From NCBI GenBank assembly GCA_900540335.1, contig UQFC01000011.1, positions 1 through 42,512 on the forward strand: a DNA stretch of 42,512 nucleotides, written 5' to 3'. A model generated the notes under the pieces. That model was given only the letters and a program-made list of their open reading frames with translations. It made no database searches and had not been told where the DNA came from. Origin of the DNA: an uncultured Clostridium sp. Its GTDB lineage: Bacteria > Bacillota > Clostridia > Lachnospirales > Lachnospiraceae. Positions 24,462-32,402 of this stretch are shown here, one piece after another (within the stretch, counting starts at the first letter, position 1; every line of letters starts with the position of its first letter). A program made the position numbers and the translations under genes.

Positions 24462-25949
24462 ATGAAGCAGAGATCAGATCAGGATCAATGGAATAAAGAG
24501 CAGATAGAAGTTCATCTGAAATCAGCTGTGGATGCACTTACTCCGGATATTTTTGATAGACTGGATTTGTCAGTACCGCAGGAAAACGGGAAGCCGGAAG
24601 CGGAAAAAAAGGAGCCGGAGAAGAGAGAAACCTTTCTGTTTCTGCACCAGATGAGAGGGGCGGCTCTCGGCGCTGCGGCAAGCCTTTGCCTTTTGATTAC
24701 AGGAGGCGGAGTCTGGTATTACCAGTACGAAAACCGTCAGATAGACTCTGTGATTGGAATTGATGTCAATCCCAGTGTGGAGCTTTCGATTAACAGGAGA
24801 GAGCGGGTATTGAAGGCAGAGGCCCTGAATCAGGACGGAAATCAGATTCTGTCTGACATGGATCTGAAGGGGGTGGATCTGAATGTGGCTGTGAATGCAG
24901 TGGTAGGCTCCATGGTGACTCACGGCTATCTGGATGATCTGGACAACGCGATTCTGGTGACGGTGAGCAATGACAGCATGACAAGAGCCTCCGCTCTGCG
25001 CAGCAGCGTGGTCGGAAATATCGAAAAAACGCTGGAGGAAAATCAGGTTCAGGCTGTTGTCTATGATCAGCAGGCTGTAGAGGATGATGAGATTGAAAAG
25101 CTGGCAGAGCAGTACGGGATTTCTTATGGCAAAGCATATTTTCTCAAGGAGCTGATTGAGGAAAATCAGGATTTATCCATGGAGGATATGGAATGGCTGT
25201 CTGCCATAACCATGGAGGAGCTGGCAGGATGGATTGGGAAGGACTTTCCTCCATCCGCATCAGAGACAGAGGTGAGCCGGGAAACAGAACCGGGGACGGC
25301 TGAAAGTCCGGAGATGGAAACAGAGACATCAGCACCGGAAACATCTCAGGCAGAGCCTCAGGAACAGACCCGGGCGCCGGAGGAAGAACAGAAGGAGTCT
25401 TCGGCAGAAGGACAGAATGTGATTACGGCTCCCTCTCCTTCAGAAGAGAGAGAAGAAGAGGAACTGGTGGAAATCGATTATGTGGATTATGAAGACGGAC
25501 GGATTTTCGTATATTTTGTAACCTATGTAGACTGGAAGAATCCCACAGTTCTGGTAAAGGATGAGGATGGAAGCCGGTATGCGGCGCTGGTAGAGGAAAC
25601 GGAGAAGGATGAGTGCGTGATTTTTGCAGACGGACTGGAGGGCGGAAGGAATTATACCTTTGTGCTGGGCGGTCTGAGGCCTCGCGGAGAAAGCCGCGCT
25701 TCCTCTGTGACCGGATATTTTAAGGTGCCGGAGATTTCTGACCGGCTGGAAGAAGAATCAGAGGAAGAGGAAACGTCATCAGAGGAGACAGAAGAAGCCT
25801 TTAAAGAAGAGGAAACGCTTCCGGAGGATACGGAGGCATCTTCTGAAGAAAGCGGGGAATCCTCTGATGGCGAAATCTCCTCTGGAGAGAGCGAGACTTC
25901 CGGGGAACCGGAGGGCTCTTCAGAGGAGATGGAAAAATTGGAAAATTAA
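24462..25949 (+). CDS. RsgI-like transmembrane anti-sigma factor with Asn-Pro autoproteolysis motif
   Basis: 495 aa in four parts. Residues 1-60 are a cytoplasmic region that should bind the sigma factor. Residues about 66-86 are one transmembrane helix. Residues about 90-240 are the RsgI extracellular domain, beginning SVIGIDVNPSVELSINRRER, whose Asn103-Pro104 bond is the autoproteolysis site known in RsgI/PEA domains. The rest consists of an acidic linker (260-335), a fibronectin-III-like segment (about 340-425) and a Glu/Ser-rich tail. Signal sensing may work by pulling apart the cleaved halves, as proposed for cellulosome RsgI proteins. GGGAGGAG precedes the ATG. The ligand is unknown, and no carbohydrate-binding module is evident. 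Confidence 0.85.
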   Translation: MKQRSDQDQWNKEQIEVHLKSAVDALTPDIFDRLDLSVPQENGKPEAEKKEPEKRETFLFLHQMRGAALGAAASLCLLITGGGVWYYQYENRQIDSVIGIDVNPSVELSINRRERVLKAEALNQDGNQILSDMDLKGVDLNVAVNAVVGSMVTHGYLDDLDNAILVTVSNDSMTRASALRSSVVGNIEKTLEENQVQAVVYDQQAVEDDEIEKLAEQYGISYGKAYFLKELIEENQDLSMEDMEWLSAITMEELAGWIGKDFPPSASETEVSRETEPGTAESPEMETETSAPETSQAEPQEQTRAPEEEQKESSAEGQNVITAPSPSEEREEEELVEIDYVDYEDGRIFVYFVTYVDWKNPTVLVKDEDGSRYAALVEETEKDECVIFADGLEGGRNYTFVLGGLRPRGESRASSVTGYFKVPEISDRLEEESEEEETSSEETEEAFKEEETLPEDTEASSEESGESSDGEISSGESETSGEPEGSSEEMEKLEN

Positions 25950-25997
25950 GGGATTTATCTTTGAATTTTGCGAAAATATAAAAAATAAAAAAAACAC

Positions 25998-26026
25998 TTG
26001 ACCGCAGCGGATATTTCATGTATAAT
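25998..26026 (+). promoter_or_regulatory. Promoter of the tRNA-Gln gene
   Basis: TTGACC (25998-26003) and a consensus TATAAT (26021-26026) are separated by 17 bp and end 17 bp before the tRNA. Confidence 0.8.
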
Positions 26027-26043
26027 GACTTTCGTTGCAGTGA

Positions 26044-26115
26044 TGGGCTATCGCCAAATGGTAAGGCAACGGACTCTGACTCCGTCATTTCAAGGTTCGA
26101 ATCCTTGTAGCCCAG
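26044..26115 (+). tRNA. tRNA-Gln (anticodon CUG)
   Basis: 72 nt forming a cloverleaf. The acceptor TGGGCTA (26044-26050) pairs with TAGCCCA (26108-26114), followed by discriminator G. The D-arm lies around GCCAAATGGTAAGGC. The anticodon stem ACGGA/TCCGT encloses the loop CTCTGAC with anticodon CTG. The T-arm contains GGTTCGAATCC. CCA is not encoded. U1-A72 is typical of bacterial tRNA-Gln. Confidence 0.95.
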
Positions 26116-26124
26116 CTTCTGTAC

Positions 26125-26160
26125 AGTCCGGTTTCTCTTAGAGATTCCGGACTTTTTTTT
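26125..26160 (+). terminator. Intrinsic terminator of tRNA-Gln
   Basis: AGTCCGG (26125-26131) pairs with CCGGACT (26147-26153), with an inner TCTC/GAGA stem and a run of eight T. Confidence 0.9.
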
Positions 26161-26251
26161 GTTCCGCAGGAAATAGCGTCCTACGAAAAAAACGCTCCTG
26201 TTTTAGCCAGAATGTTCAGAATCCGCCTGCTTTTTTCGGGAAATTGCTCTA

Positions 26252-26279
26252 TTGCATATTTTCTGAAATCACTTATAAT
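26252..26279 (+). promoter_or_regulatory. Putative kduI promoter
   Basis: TTGCAT (26252-26257) and TATAAT (26274-26279) are separated by 16 bp, about 60 nt before the start codon. Confidence 0.6.
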
Positions 26280-26340
26280 GGTAAACAGATAAGACTGTTT
26301 GATCTTGTCAGAAAATGAAATGTATGGAGGATTGATACAC

Positions 26341-27183
26341 ATGGATATTCGTTATTCCGCAAATCAGAAAGATTTTAAGCGCTATACCACAGAGGAAACC
26401 AGAAAAGAATTCCTGATTGAAAATCTTTATGTTGCGAATGAAATAGTAGCAGTATACTCTCACGTTGATCGTATGGTAACCCTGGGCTGTATGCCTACCA
26501 CCGAGACTGTTTCCATCGATAAGGGCATCGACGTATGGAAAAACTTTGGAACCCACTATCTGCTGGAGAGAAGAGAGATCGGTATTTTCAACATCGGCGG
26601 TGCAGGAACCATTGTAGCAGACGGTGAGACCTTCAAGATGGGATATAAGGACTGCCTGTACATTACCAAGGGAACCAAGGAGGTTACCTTTGCCAGTGAG
26701 GACGCAGCAAATCCGGCTAAGTTCTACATGGTAAGTGCTCCGGCTCACAAGGCATGCAAGACCACCTTTATCTCCATTAATGATGCAGCAAAGAAGCCTT
26801 TAGGCGCTATGGAGACCTCTAACAAGAGAACCATCAACCAGTTTATCCATCCGTCCGTACTGGAGACCTGCCAGCTGTCCATGGGTATGACCGTACTGGA
26901 GCCGGGCAGTGTATGGAACACCATGCCGTCCCACACTCATGAGAGAAGAATGGAGATCTACATGTACTTCGAGATTCCGGAGAACAACGTAGTATTCCAC
27001 ATGATGGGTGAGGGCAATGAAACCCGCCACATTGTAATGCAGAATGAGCAGGCTGTTATCAGCCCGTCCTGGAGCATTCATTCCGGCGCAGGCACCAGCA
27101 ACTATACCTTCATCTGGGCTATGGGCGGCGAGAATCAGGAATTCGACGATATGGATGTGATTCCGACCACTGAGCTGAGATAA
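26341..27183 (+). CDS. kduI: 5-dehydro-4-deoxy-D-glucuronate isomerase
   Basis: 280 aa, the normal KduI length. It isomerises 5-keto-4-deoxyuronate to 2,5-diketo-3-deoxygluconate in breakdown of pectin or glycosaminoglycan-derived unsaturated uronates. The cupin zinc site is visible in PSHTHERRMEIYMYFE, and the C-terminal SPSWSIHSGAGTSNYTFIWA and FDDMDVIP are family-specific. GGAGG lies 10 nt before ATG 26341; the frame runs upstream to 26299. Codons are strongly biased to C-ending forms (ACC, AAC, ATC), unlike most neighbours, which suggests high expression. kduD and a lyase are not adjacent. Confidence 0.95.
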   Translation: MDIRYSANQKDFKRYTTEETRKEFLIENLYVANEIVAVYSHVDRMVTLGCMPTTETVSIDKGIDVWKNFGTHYLLERREIGIFNIGGAGTIVADGETFKMGYKDCLYITKGTKEVTFASEDAANPAKFYMVSAPAHKACKTTFISINDAAKKPLGAMETSNKRTINQFIHPSVLETCQLSMGMTVLEPGSVWNTMPSHTHERRMEIYMYFEIPENNVVFHMMGEGNETRHIVMQNEQAVISPSWSIHSGAGTSNYTFIWAMGGENQEFDDMDVIPTTELR

Positions 27184-27258
27184 GAGCAGCTTATCAGAAT
27201 GATACGGGGCTGGACGAAGAGGACGGCTCTGGAATATGAAACAGAGGAGGATGCTATC

Positions 27259-27723
27259 ATGATTTTTGATCAGGCAAAGAATTTGGATTTTTATCGCAAT
27301 CTGGGAATTGAAGGACGTTATGCAAAGGCAGTGGACTGGCTGAAGAGTCAGGATCTGGCTTCTCTGGAAAACGGCAAATACGAAATTGACGGCAAGATGG
27401 TTTATGCCAATGTTATGAGCTACACAACAATTCCGTGGGAAGAGGCAAAGTTTGAGGCCCATGAGAATTACACAGATATTCAGTACATCATCGAAGGACA
27501 GGAGACCATGACCTATGCTCCGGTTGAGGATCTGACTGTGAAGACTCCGTACAATCCGGAAAAGGATGTTGTGATTTTTGACAACAGCAATCCGGGTCTG
27601 AAGGTTGTTGTAAAAGCCGGCGAATATATGATTTTCAATCCCTGGGACGGCCATAAGCCCAAAGCAGCAGCAGGCGAGCCTTCTCCGATTAAGAAAGTAG
27701 TTGTTAAAATCTGCGAAAAATAA
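27259..27723 (+). CDS. YhcH/YjgK/YiaL family protein (cupin-like sugar isomerase or mutarotase)
   Basis: 154 aa. The start MIFDQAKNLDFYRNLG and the later EAHENYTDIQYIIEGQETM, NPWDGHKPKAA and VKKVVVKI are typical of this DUF386 family, a metal-binding beta-barrel. Members are found in sialic acid and uronate clusters and are thought to act on anomers of sugar acids. The position 75 nt after kduI supports a role in the same pathway. GAGGAGG is 8 nt before ATG 27259; the frame begins at 27199. Confidence 0.85.
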   Translation: MIFDQAKNLDFYRNLGIEGRYAKAVDWLKSQDLASLENGKYEIDGKMVYANVMSYTTIPWEEAKFEAHENYTDIQYIIEGQETMTYAPVEDLTVKTPYNPEKDVVIFDNSNPGLKVVVKAGEYMIFNPWDGHKPKAAAGEPSPIKKVVVKICEK

Positions 27724-27744
27724 ACAAATCAGACTATTCTGATA

Positions 27745-27769
27745 AGGAGCCGGAAAATTTCCGGCTCCT
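27745..27769 (+). terminator. Hairpin after the yhcH-like gene, probable weak terminator
   Basis: AGGAGCCGGAA (27745-27755) pairs with TTCCGGCTCCT (27759-27769) around a very short loop. Only a poor T-tract (CGTTTGC) follows, so termination may be inefficient. Confidence 0.6.
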
Positions 27770-27826
27770 CGTTTGCATTCTGCCCGGAGCTTCTGTACAA
27801 AATCATGCAGTACAGAGAAAAAACAG

Positions 27827-27855
27827 TTGTGATTCCTTAAGGAATATGAGATAAT
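27827..27855 (+). promoter_or_regulatory. Putative thioesterase promoter with a palindrome in its spacer
   Basis: TTGTGA (27827-27832) and GATAAT (27850-27855) are separated by 17 bp. The perfect 14-bp palindrome ATTCCTTAAGGAAT (27832-27845) fills most of the spacer, as a repressor operator might. Confidence 0.5.
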
Positions 27856-27888
27856 AAGAGGAAATGAGCTAATAACACAGGAGAAATC

Positions 27889-28620
27889 ATGTATTCGTTT
27901 GAAAGCAGGATCCGCTACAGTGAGGTGGATCAGAACCAGGAGCTGTCTGTGACAGGTATCATCAATTACCTGCAGGACTGCTCTACCTTTCAGTCTGAGG
28001 ATTTGAATCTTGGCGTTACGTATCTTCAGGAACACCACCGTGCATGGTGGCTGTCTTCCTGGCAGATTGTAATCGAAAGGTATCCGAGACTGGGAGAAGA
28101 AATTATTGTAAGTACCTGGCCCTATGATTTTAAGGGGATTTACGGATACCGAAATTTTACGATTTGCGATAAAAAGGGAAATTATCTGGTTAAGGCCAAT
28201 TCCATCTGGTTTTTCTTTGACACAGAAGCAGGCCGTCCGGTCCGTGCTCAGGAGAGCGACATCCGCGGTTATGGAAGCGGAGAGGAAAAACGGCTGGAGA
28301 TGGATTATGCGCCCAGAAGAATTCCTGTTCCGGAAAATGCGGTGAAGATGCCGGTGATTACAGTATTGCCCCATCACATTGATACCAACCGCCATGTAAA
28401 CAATGCCCAGTATGTGGCTATTGCCAGAGAGGCTCTGCCGGAGGATATCCGTATCCGGGAGCTGCGGGTAGAGTACAAAAAGGCAGCTGTGCAGGGGGAT
28501 GAGATGATTCCCTGTATCAGCAGAGAGGGAAGCGATTATACGGTATCCCTCTGCGACAGAGAAGGAACGGCCTATGCAGTTGTATGGATGAGGGCCGAAA
28601 GCGAAGGACCACGGTTGTGA
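27889..28620 (+). CDS. Acyl-ACP thioesterase
   Basis: 243 aa double hot-dog protein of the PF01643 type. YSFESRIRYSEVDQNQELSV begins the first hot-dog, WLSSWQIVIERYPRLGEEI follows, and HHIDTNRHVNNAQYVAIA carries the conserved Asn/His active-site segment of the second. It hydrolyses acyl-ACP to release fatty acids from the cytoplasmic synthase. CAGGAG precedes the ATG. It probably heads an operon with cvfB, a methyltransferase and a yitT gene (gaps 25, 10 and 25 nt). Confidence 0.9.
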   Translation: MYSFESRIRYSEVDQNQELSVTGIINYLQDCSTFQSEDLNLGVTYLQEHHRAWWLSSWQIVIERYPRLGEEIIVSTWPYDFKGIYGYRNFTICDKKGNYLVKANSIWFFFDTEAGRPVRAQESDIRGYGSGEEKRLEMDYAPRRIPVPENAVKMPVITVLPHHIDTNRHVNNAQYVAIAREALPEDIRIRELRVEYKKAAVQGDEMIPCISREGSDYTVSLCDREGTAYAVVWMRAESEGPRL

Positions 28621-28645
28621 GGGAACAGCCAGAAAGAGAGTATAT

Positions 28646-29479
28646 ATGATAGAATTAGGAAAAGTTCAGACCCTGACAGTACAGAGAGAGAAGGACTTCG
28701 GCGTGTATATGGGAGAGCCGGGGGATGAGAAGCGGGCAGTTCTTCTGCCCCGGAAGCAGGTTCCCGAGGGAACCAAGGTAGGAGACAGCCTGGAGGTATT
28801 TGTCTATAAGGATTCAGAGGATCGTCTGATTGCCACTTCCGGAAAGCCAAGGCTTCAGGTAGGAGAGACGGCGGTGCTTCCTGTTAAAGATGTGGTAAAA
28901 ATCGGCGCTTTCCTGGATATGGGACTGGAGAAGGATCTGCTGCTTCCTTTTAAGGAGCAGAATCACAAGGTACGCCCCGGTGAGGAATGCCTGGTGGCTC
29001 TCTACATCGACAAGAGCGGGAGTCTGGCTGCTACCATGAATGTATATTCCTATATGAGCGCAGAGTCTCCTTATCAGAAGGATGACTGGGTAAAGGGTGT
29101 GATTTATGAAATCAGTGAAACCCTGGGCGCTTTTGTTGCTGTGGACAACCGGTATTACGGTCTGATTCCCAAGAAGGAGCTTTATGGAAATTACCATCCC
29201 GGAGATTCGGTGGAAGCCCGGGTTATGAAGGTCAGAGAGGACGGAAAGCTTGATTTGTCACCCCGCCGGAAAGCATATATGCAGATGGATGAGGATGCCC
29301 GGCTGGTTCTGAAGGTGATTGACGAATTTGACGGCGTTCTGCCCTTCAATGACAAGGCAAGACCGGAGACGATTGAGCGGGAGTTTCAGATGAGCAAAAA
29401 TGCATTCAAGCGGGCGGTAGGACGTCTGCTGAAAGAAAATAAAATCCGGATTACGGAAAAAACCATTGAAAGAATATAG
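28646..29479 (+). CDS. S1-like RNA-binding protein, CvfB family
   Basis: 277 aa. The protein has several S1/OB-like beta-barrel modules: residues about 1-65 (IELGKVQTLTVQREKDFGVY), about 70-140 (KIGAFLDMGLEKDLLLPFKE) and 145-215 (WVKGVIYEISETLGAFVAVD). A C-terminal winged helix follows (PETIEREFQMSKNAFKRAVG). This matches CvfB, an RNA-binding regulator of virulence factors in staphylococci; the role here is unknown. GAGAG lies 7 nt before the ATG. Confidence 0.88.
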   Translation: MIELGKVQTLTVQREKDFGVYMGEPGDEKRAVLLPRKQVPEGTKVGDSLEVFVYKDSEDRLIATSGKPRLQVGETAVLPVKDVVKIGAFLDMGLEKDLLLPFKEQNHKVRPGEECLVALYIDKSGSLAATMNVYSYMSAESPYQKDDWVKGVIYEISETLGAFVAVDNRYYGLIPKKELYGNYHPGDSVEARVMKVREDGKLDLSPRRKAYMQMDEDARLVLKVIDEFDGVLPFNDKARPETIEREFQMSKNAFKRAVGRLLKENKIRITEKTIERI

Positions 29480-29489
29480 GAGGACCCAA

Positions 29490-30074
29490 TTGGACACGAT
29501 AGGATACTACAATAAATATGCATCCGCAATTTTTGAACAGACAGTGGAACTGGATATGGAGGAGCAGCGAAAAGCCTTTACCGGTTATCTGGAAGAGGGA
29601 GATACCATTCTGGATCTGGGCTGCGGTTCCGGGCGTGACAGCCTGGCTTTTTATGAGCAGGGATTTGATGTGACCCCTCTGGATGCCTCTGAGGAAATGT
29701 GCAAGCTGGCAGAGATCCATACAGGCCTGGAGGTTTTAAACATGGCCTATGAGGAGATGGAGTTCGACGAGGTTTTTGACGGAATCTGGGGCAATGAAGC
29801 GCTGATTCATGTGCCGGAGGATGAAATCGGCAGTGTGATGGAGCGCGTGATTGAAGCTCTCTGTCAGGGCGGAATCCTCTACCTCTCTTTCCAGGAGGGA
29901 GATTTTGAAGGAATTCAGAACGGACGTTATTTCTGCCAGTATACACAGGAAAAGCTGGAACGTCTTCTGAAAGAAACAGGACGTCTGGAGATCCAGAAGA
30001 TCTGGGTGACAGAAGGAAACGGACATGATGAGGACGAGCATCTGATCCATGTCCTTGCAAAGAAGATATCCTGA
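29490..30074 (+). CDS. Class I SAM-dependent methyltransferase
   Basis: 194 aa. Motif I is TILDLGCGSGRDSLAFYEQG; motif II-like DVTPLDASEEMCKLAE and FDGIWGNEALIHVPEDE follow. The substrate is unknown; close families act on small molecules. The start is TTG 29490, since AGGAGG (29478-29483) overlaps the cvfB stop and lies 6 nt upstream; an earlier TTG at 29466 has no SD. It is co-transcribed with cvfB and yitT. Confidence 0.88.
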   Translation: MDTIGYYNKYASAIFEQTVELDMEEQRKAFTGYLEEGDTILDLGCGSGRDSLAFYEQGFDVTPLDASEEMCKLAEIHTGLEVLNMAYEEMEFDEVFDGIWGNEALIHVPEDEIGSVMERVIEALCQGGILYLSFQEGDFEGIQNGRYFCQYTQEKLERLLKETGRLEIQKIWVTEGNGHDEDEHLIHVLAKKIS

Positions 30075-30099
30075 CCGGTTCCTCAGAAAGGGAGAAGGT

Positions 30100-30951
30100 A
30101 TGAATTTCAGACACAAATCTGCGGCCCGTGATTATGCGCTGATTCTGCTTGGCGCATTTATCATGGGCTTTGCCATTAAAAACATCTATGATCCCATTGG
30201 CCTTGTTACAGGAGGAGCAGCCGGTATTGCCATTATTGTGAAGGAGAAGCTGGGGATTGAACTCTGGATCACCAATACGGCAGTGAATATTCCTCTGTTT
30301 CTGGCGGCAATCCGCCTGAAGGGCTGGCAGTTTATCAAGCGGACTCTGACTGCGACTGTGGCCCTTTCCGTTTTTCTGTATCTGATTCCGGAAATTCCGT
30401 TTCTCATGGATGATCTTCTGCTGACGGCTCTGTTCGGGGGAATTCTGACAGGAGTAGGAGCAGGACTGGTATTCCTCTGTCAGGCAACGACAGGGGGAAC
30501 GGACATGCTGGCAGCTCTGATTCAGAGAAAGCTTCCCCACTATACGATTGCCCAGATTATGCAGGTGCTGGATGCAATGGTAGTATTTGCCGGAGCCTCT
30601 GTCTTTGGCATTACCTATGCGCTTTATGCCCTGATTGCCATTTTTGCCATGGCAAAGGTTTCGGACGGTATTATAGAAGGAATGAAGTTTTCCAAGGTGG
30701 CATTTATCATCTCAGACAAAAGCGAGGAGCTGGCGGAATTGATTATGAAAGAGATGAAGCGGGGGGCCACGGGAATTTCTGCCAGAGGCATGTACTCCGG
30801 AAATCAGAAGGAAATCCTCTTTTGTGTGGTATCAAAGAAAGAAATTGTACAATTAAAAGAGCTGGTTGTTGGGCATGATTCACAAGCTTTTGTAATTGTC
30901 AGTGATGCCAGGGAGGTTTTGGGGGAAGGTTTTATCGAATTTAGACAGTAA
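30100..30951 (+). CDS. YitT family membrane protein
   Basis: 283 aa. Five or six helices form the YitT_membrane domain (YALILLGAFIMGFAIKNIYD, PIGLVTGGAAGIAII, FLCQATTGGTDMLAALI). A cytoplasmic DUF2179 domain at the C-terminus (EMKRGATGISARGMYSG, then EILFCVVSKKEI) is a ligand-binding module of unknown specificity. GGGAGAAGG precedes ATG 30100; a longer frame from 30049 overlaps the methyltransferase. Function is unknown; some relatives are thought to be transporters. Confidence 0.88.
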   Translation: MNFRHKSAARDYALILLGAFIMGFAIKNIYDPIGLVTGGAAGIAIIVKEKLGIELWITNTAVNIPLFLAAIRLKGWQFIKRTLTATVALSVFLYLIPEIPFLMDDLLLTALFGGILTGVGAGLVFLCQATTGGTDMLAALIQRKLPHYTIAQIMQVLDAMVVFAGASVFGITYALYALIAIFAMAKVSDGIIEGMKFSKVAFIISDKSEELAELIMKEMKRGATGISARGMYSGNQKEILFCVVSKKEIVQLKELVVGHDSQAFVIVSDAREVLGEGFIEFRQ

Positions 30952-30969
30952 AAGAAGGGAATTCCTTAC

Positions 30970-31000
30970 CTGAATTTGATGTTTTCAGCAGTTTTTTTTT
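30970..31000 (+). terminator. Weak terminator candidate after yitT
   Basis: CTGAA (30970-30974) pairs with TTCAG (30984-30988), and a run of nine T follows at 30992-31000. The stem is only 5 bp. Confidence 0.35.
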
Positions 31001-31044
31001 CAGTTAAGCAAATGTGCCAAAAAGGGGAAATTGAATTTGGGCAT

Positions 31045-31074
31045 TTGCAATATGGCGGAAAAATTTTTTATATT
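31045..31074 (+). promoter_or_regulatory. Putative msmK promoter
   Basis: TTGCAA (31045-31050) and TATATT (31069-31074) are separated by 18 bp, about 57 nt before the start codon. Confidence 0.5.
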
Positions 31075-31130
31075 GTATCATTAATACAGAAAAAAGAGAT
31101 GCGAAACAGCATCAATCAGGAGGAGAAAGT

Positions 31131-32243
31131 ATGGCCAGTTTATCACTGAGAAATGTAACCAAAGCTTACCCGAACGGGTTTGTTGCAGTAAAAGATTTTA
31201 ACCTTGAAATTGCTGATAAGGAATTTATCATCTTCGTAGGACCGTCTGGATGCGGTAAGTCCACCACCCTTCGTATGATCGCAGGTCTGGAAGACATTTC
31301 TTCCGGTGAGCTGTACATCGATGGTAAGCTGGTAAATGACGTAGAGCCGAAGGACAGAGATATCGCAATGGTATTCCAGAACTACGCTCTGTATCCGCAT
31401 ATGACCGTTTATGACAACATGGCATTCGGTCTGAAGCTGAGAAAAACTCCGAAGGATGAGATTGACAAGCTGGTTCAGGAAGCAGCAAGAATCCTTGACC
31501 TGTCCCATCTGTTAGATCGTAAGCCGAAGGCTCTGTCCGGTGGTCAGAGACAGCGTGTAGCTATGGGTCGTGCAATCGTTCGTAATCCTAAGGTATTCCT
31601 GATGGATGAGCCGCTGTCCAACCTGGATGCTAAGCTGAGAGGCCAGATGCGTATTGAGATTTCCAAGCTGCATCAGAGACTGAACGCAACCATCATCTAC
31701 GTAACTCATGACCAGACCGAGGCTATGACCCTGGGTACCAGAATCGTAGTTATGAAGGACGGCGTAGTTCAGCAGGTTGACTCTCCGCAGAATCTGTATG
31801 ACAAGCCCTGCAACAAGTTCGTTGCCGGATTCATCGGCGCTCCGCAGATGAACCTGATTGATGCTGTTGTTGGAAAGAGCGGCGCTGAAGTTACCCTGAC
31901 CTTTGACGGTCACACCATCGCTCTGCCGGCAGAAAAAGGCAAAGTACTGGAGGAGAAGGGCTACAACGGCAAGACCGTTACCCTGGGTATCCGTCCTGAG
32001 GATCTGCATGATGACGAGGCTTATCTGGCAGCATCCCCGAAGAGCGTAATCGACGCAACCATCCGTGTATACGAGATGCTTGGTGCTGAAGTATATCTGT
32101 ACTTCGATGTAAACGAAGCAAACTGCACCGCTCGTGTAAATCCGAGAACCACTGCAAGACCTGGCGATACTGTAAAGCTGGCTCTGGATCTGAGCAAGAT
32201 TCACGTATTCGACAAGGATACCGAGCAGGTAATCGTGAACTAA
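31131..32243 (+). CDS. msmK: Sugar ABC transporter ATP-binding protein (MsmK/UgpC type)
   Basis: 370 aa. The NBD has Walker A GPSGCGKST, Q-loop MVFQNYALYPHMTVYDNMAF, signature LSGGQRQRVAMGRAIVRNPK and Walker B VFLMDEPLSNLDAKLR, with the H-loop YVTHDQTEAMTL. A C-terminal regulatory OB/TOBE domain (about 240-370, VTLGIRPEDLH) is typical of MalK/MsmK. No permease or binding protein is adjacent, so it is likely the shared ATPase for several carbohydrate importers, as described for MsmK. Codon use is strongly biased (GTA, ACC, CGT, CTG), suggesting high expression. CAGGAGGAG precedes the ATG. Confidence 0.93.
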   Translation: MASLSLRNVTKAYPNGFVAVKDFNLEIADKEFIIFVGPSGCGKSTTLRMIAGLEDISSGELYIDGKLVNDVEPKDRDIAMVFQNYALYPHMTVYDNMAFGLKLRKTPKDEIDKLVQEAARILDLSHLLDRKPKALSGGQRQRVAMGRAIVRNPKVFLMDEPLSNLDAKLRGQMRIEISKLHQRLNATIIYVTHDQTEAMTLGTRIVVMKDGVVQQVDSPQNLYDKPCNKFVAGFIGAPQMNLIDAVVGKSGAEVTLTFDGHTIALPAEKGKVLEEKGYNGKTVTLGIRPEDLHDDEAYLAASPKSVIDATIRVYEMLGAEVYLYFDVNEANCTARVNPRTTARPGDTVKLALDLSKIHVFDKDTEQVIVN

Positions 32244-32268
32244 GATATGTGTTTTATCATGTAAATTT

Positions 32269-32304
32269 AAGCAGGCGAGTATCATTACTCGCTTGCTTTT
32301 TTTT
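32269..32304 (+). terminator. Intrinsic terminator of msmK
   Basis: AAGCAGGCGAGT (32269-32280) pairs with ACTCGCTTGCTT (32287-32298) with one mismatch, followed by a T-run to 32304. Confidence 0.9.
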
Positions 32305-32343
32305 AAATTTTGCATTAAGATATAAGTTAGGATCGTATTAAGT

Positions 32344-32373
32344 TTGACAGTTTTTACGGATCATCGAGATTAT
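32344..32373 (+). promoter_or_regulatory. Putative promoter of the CdaR-like gene
   Basis: A consensus TTGACA (32344-32349) is followed by GATTAT (32368-32373) after 18 bp. Confidence 0.5.
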
Positions 32374-32402
32374 CAACAAATTCACTATAAGGAGCGTGCG
32401 TT

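Noticed and set aside
26800..28395. A 531-codon open frame on the minus strand across kduI, yhcH and the thioesterase
   Set aside because: It is antisense to three well-supported genes, shows no recognisable domain and no RBS, and its composition is that of a shadow frame.
29578..30540. A 320-codon open frame on the minus strand over the methyltransferase and yitT genes
   Set aside because: It is antisense to two clear genes; the translation is low-complexity and rich in Arg, Pro and His, without motifs.
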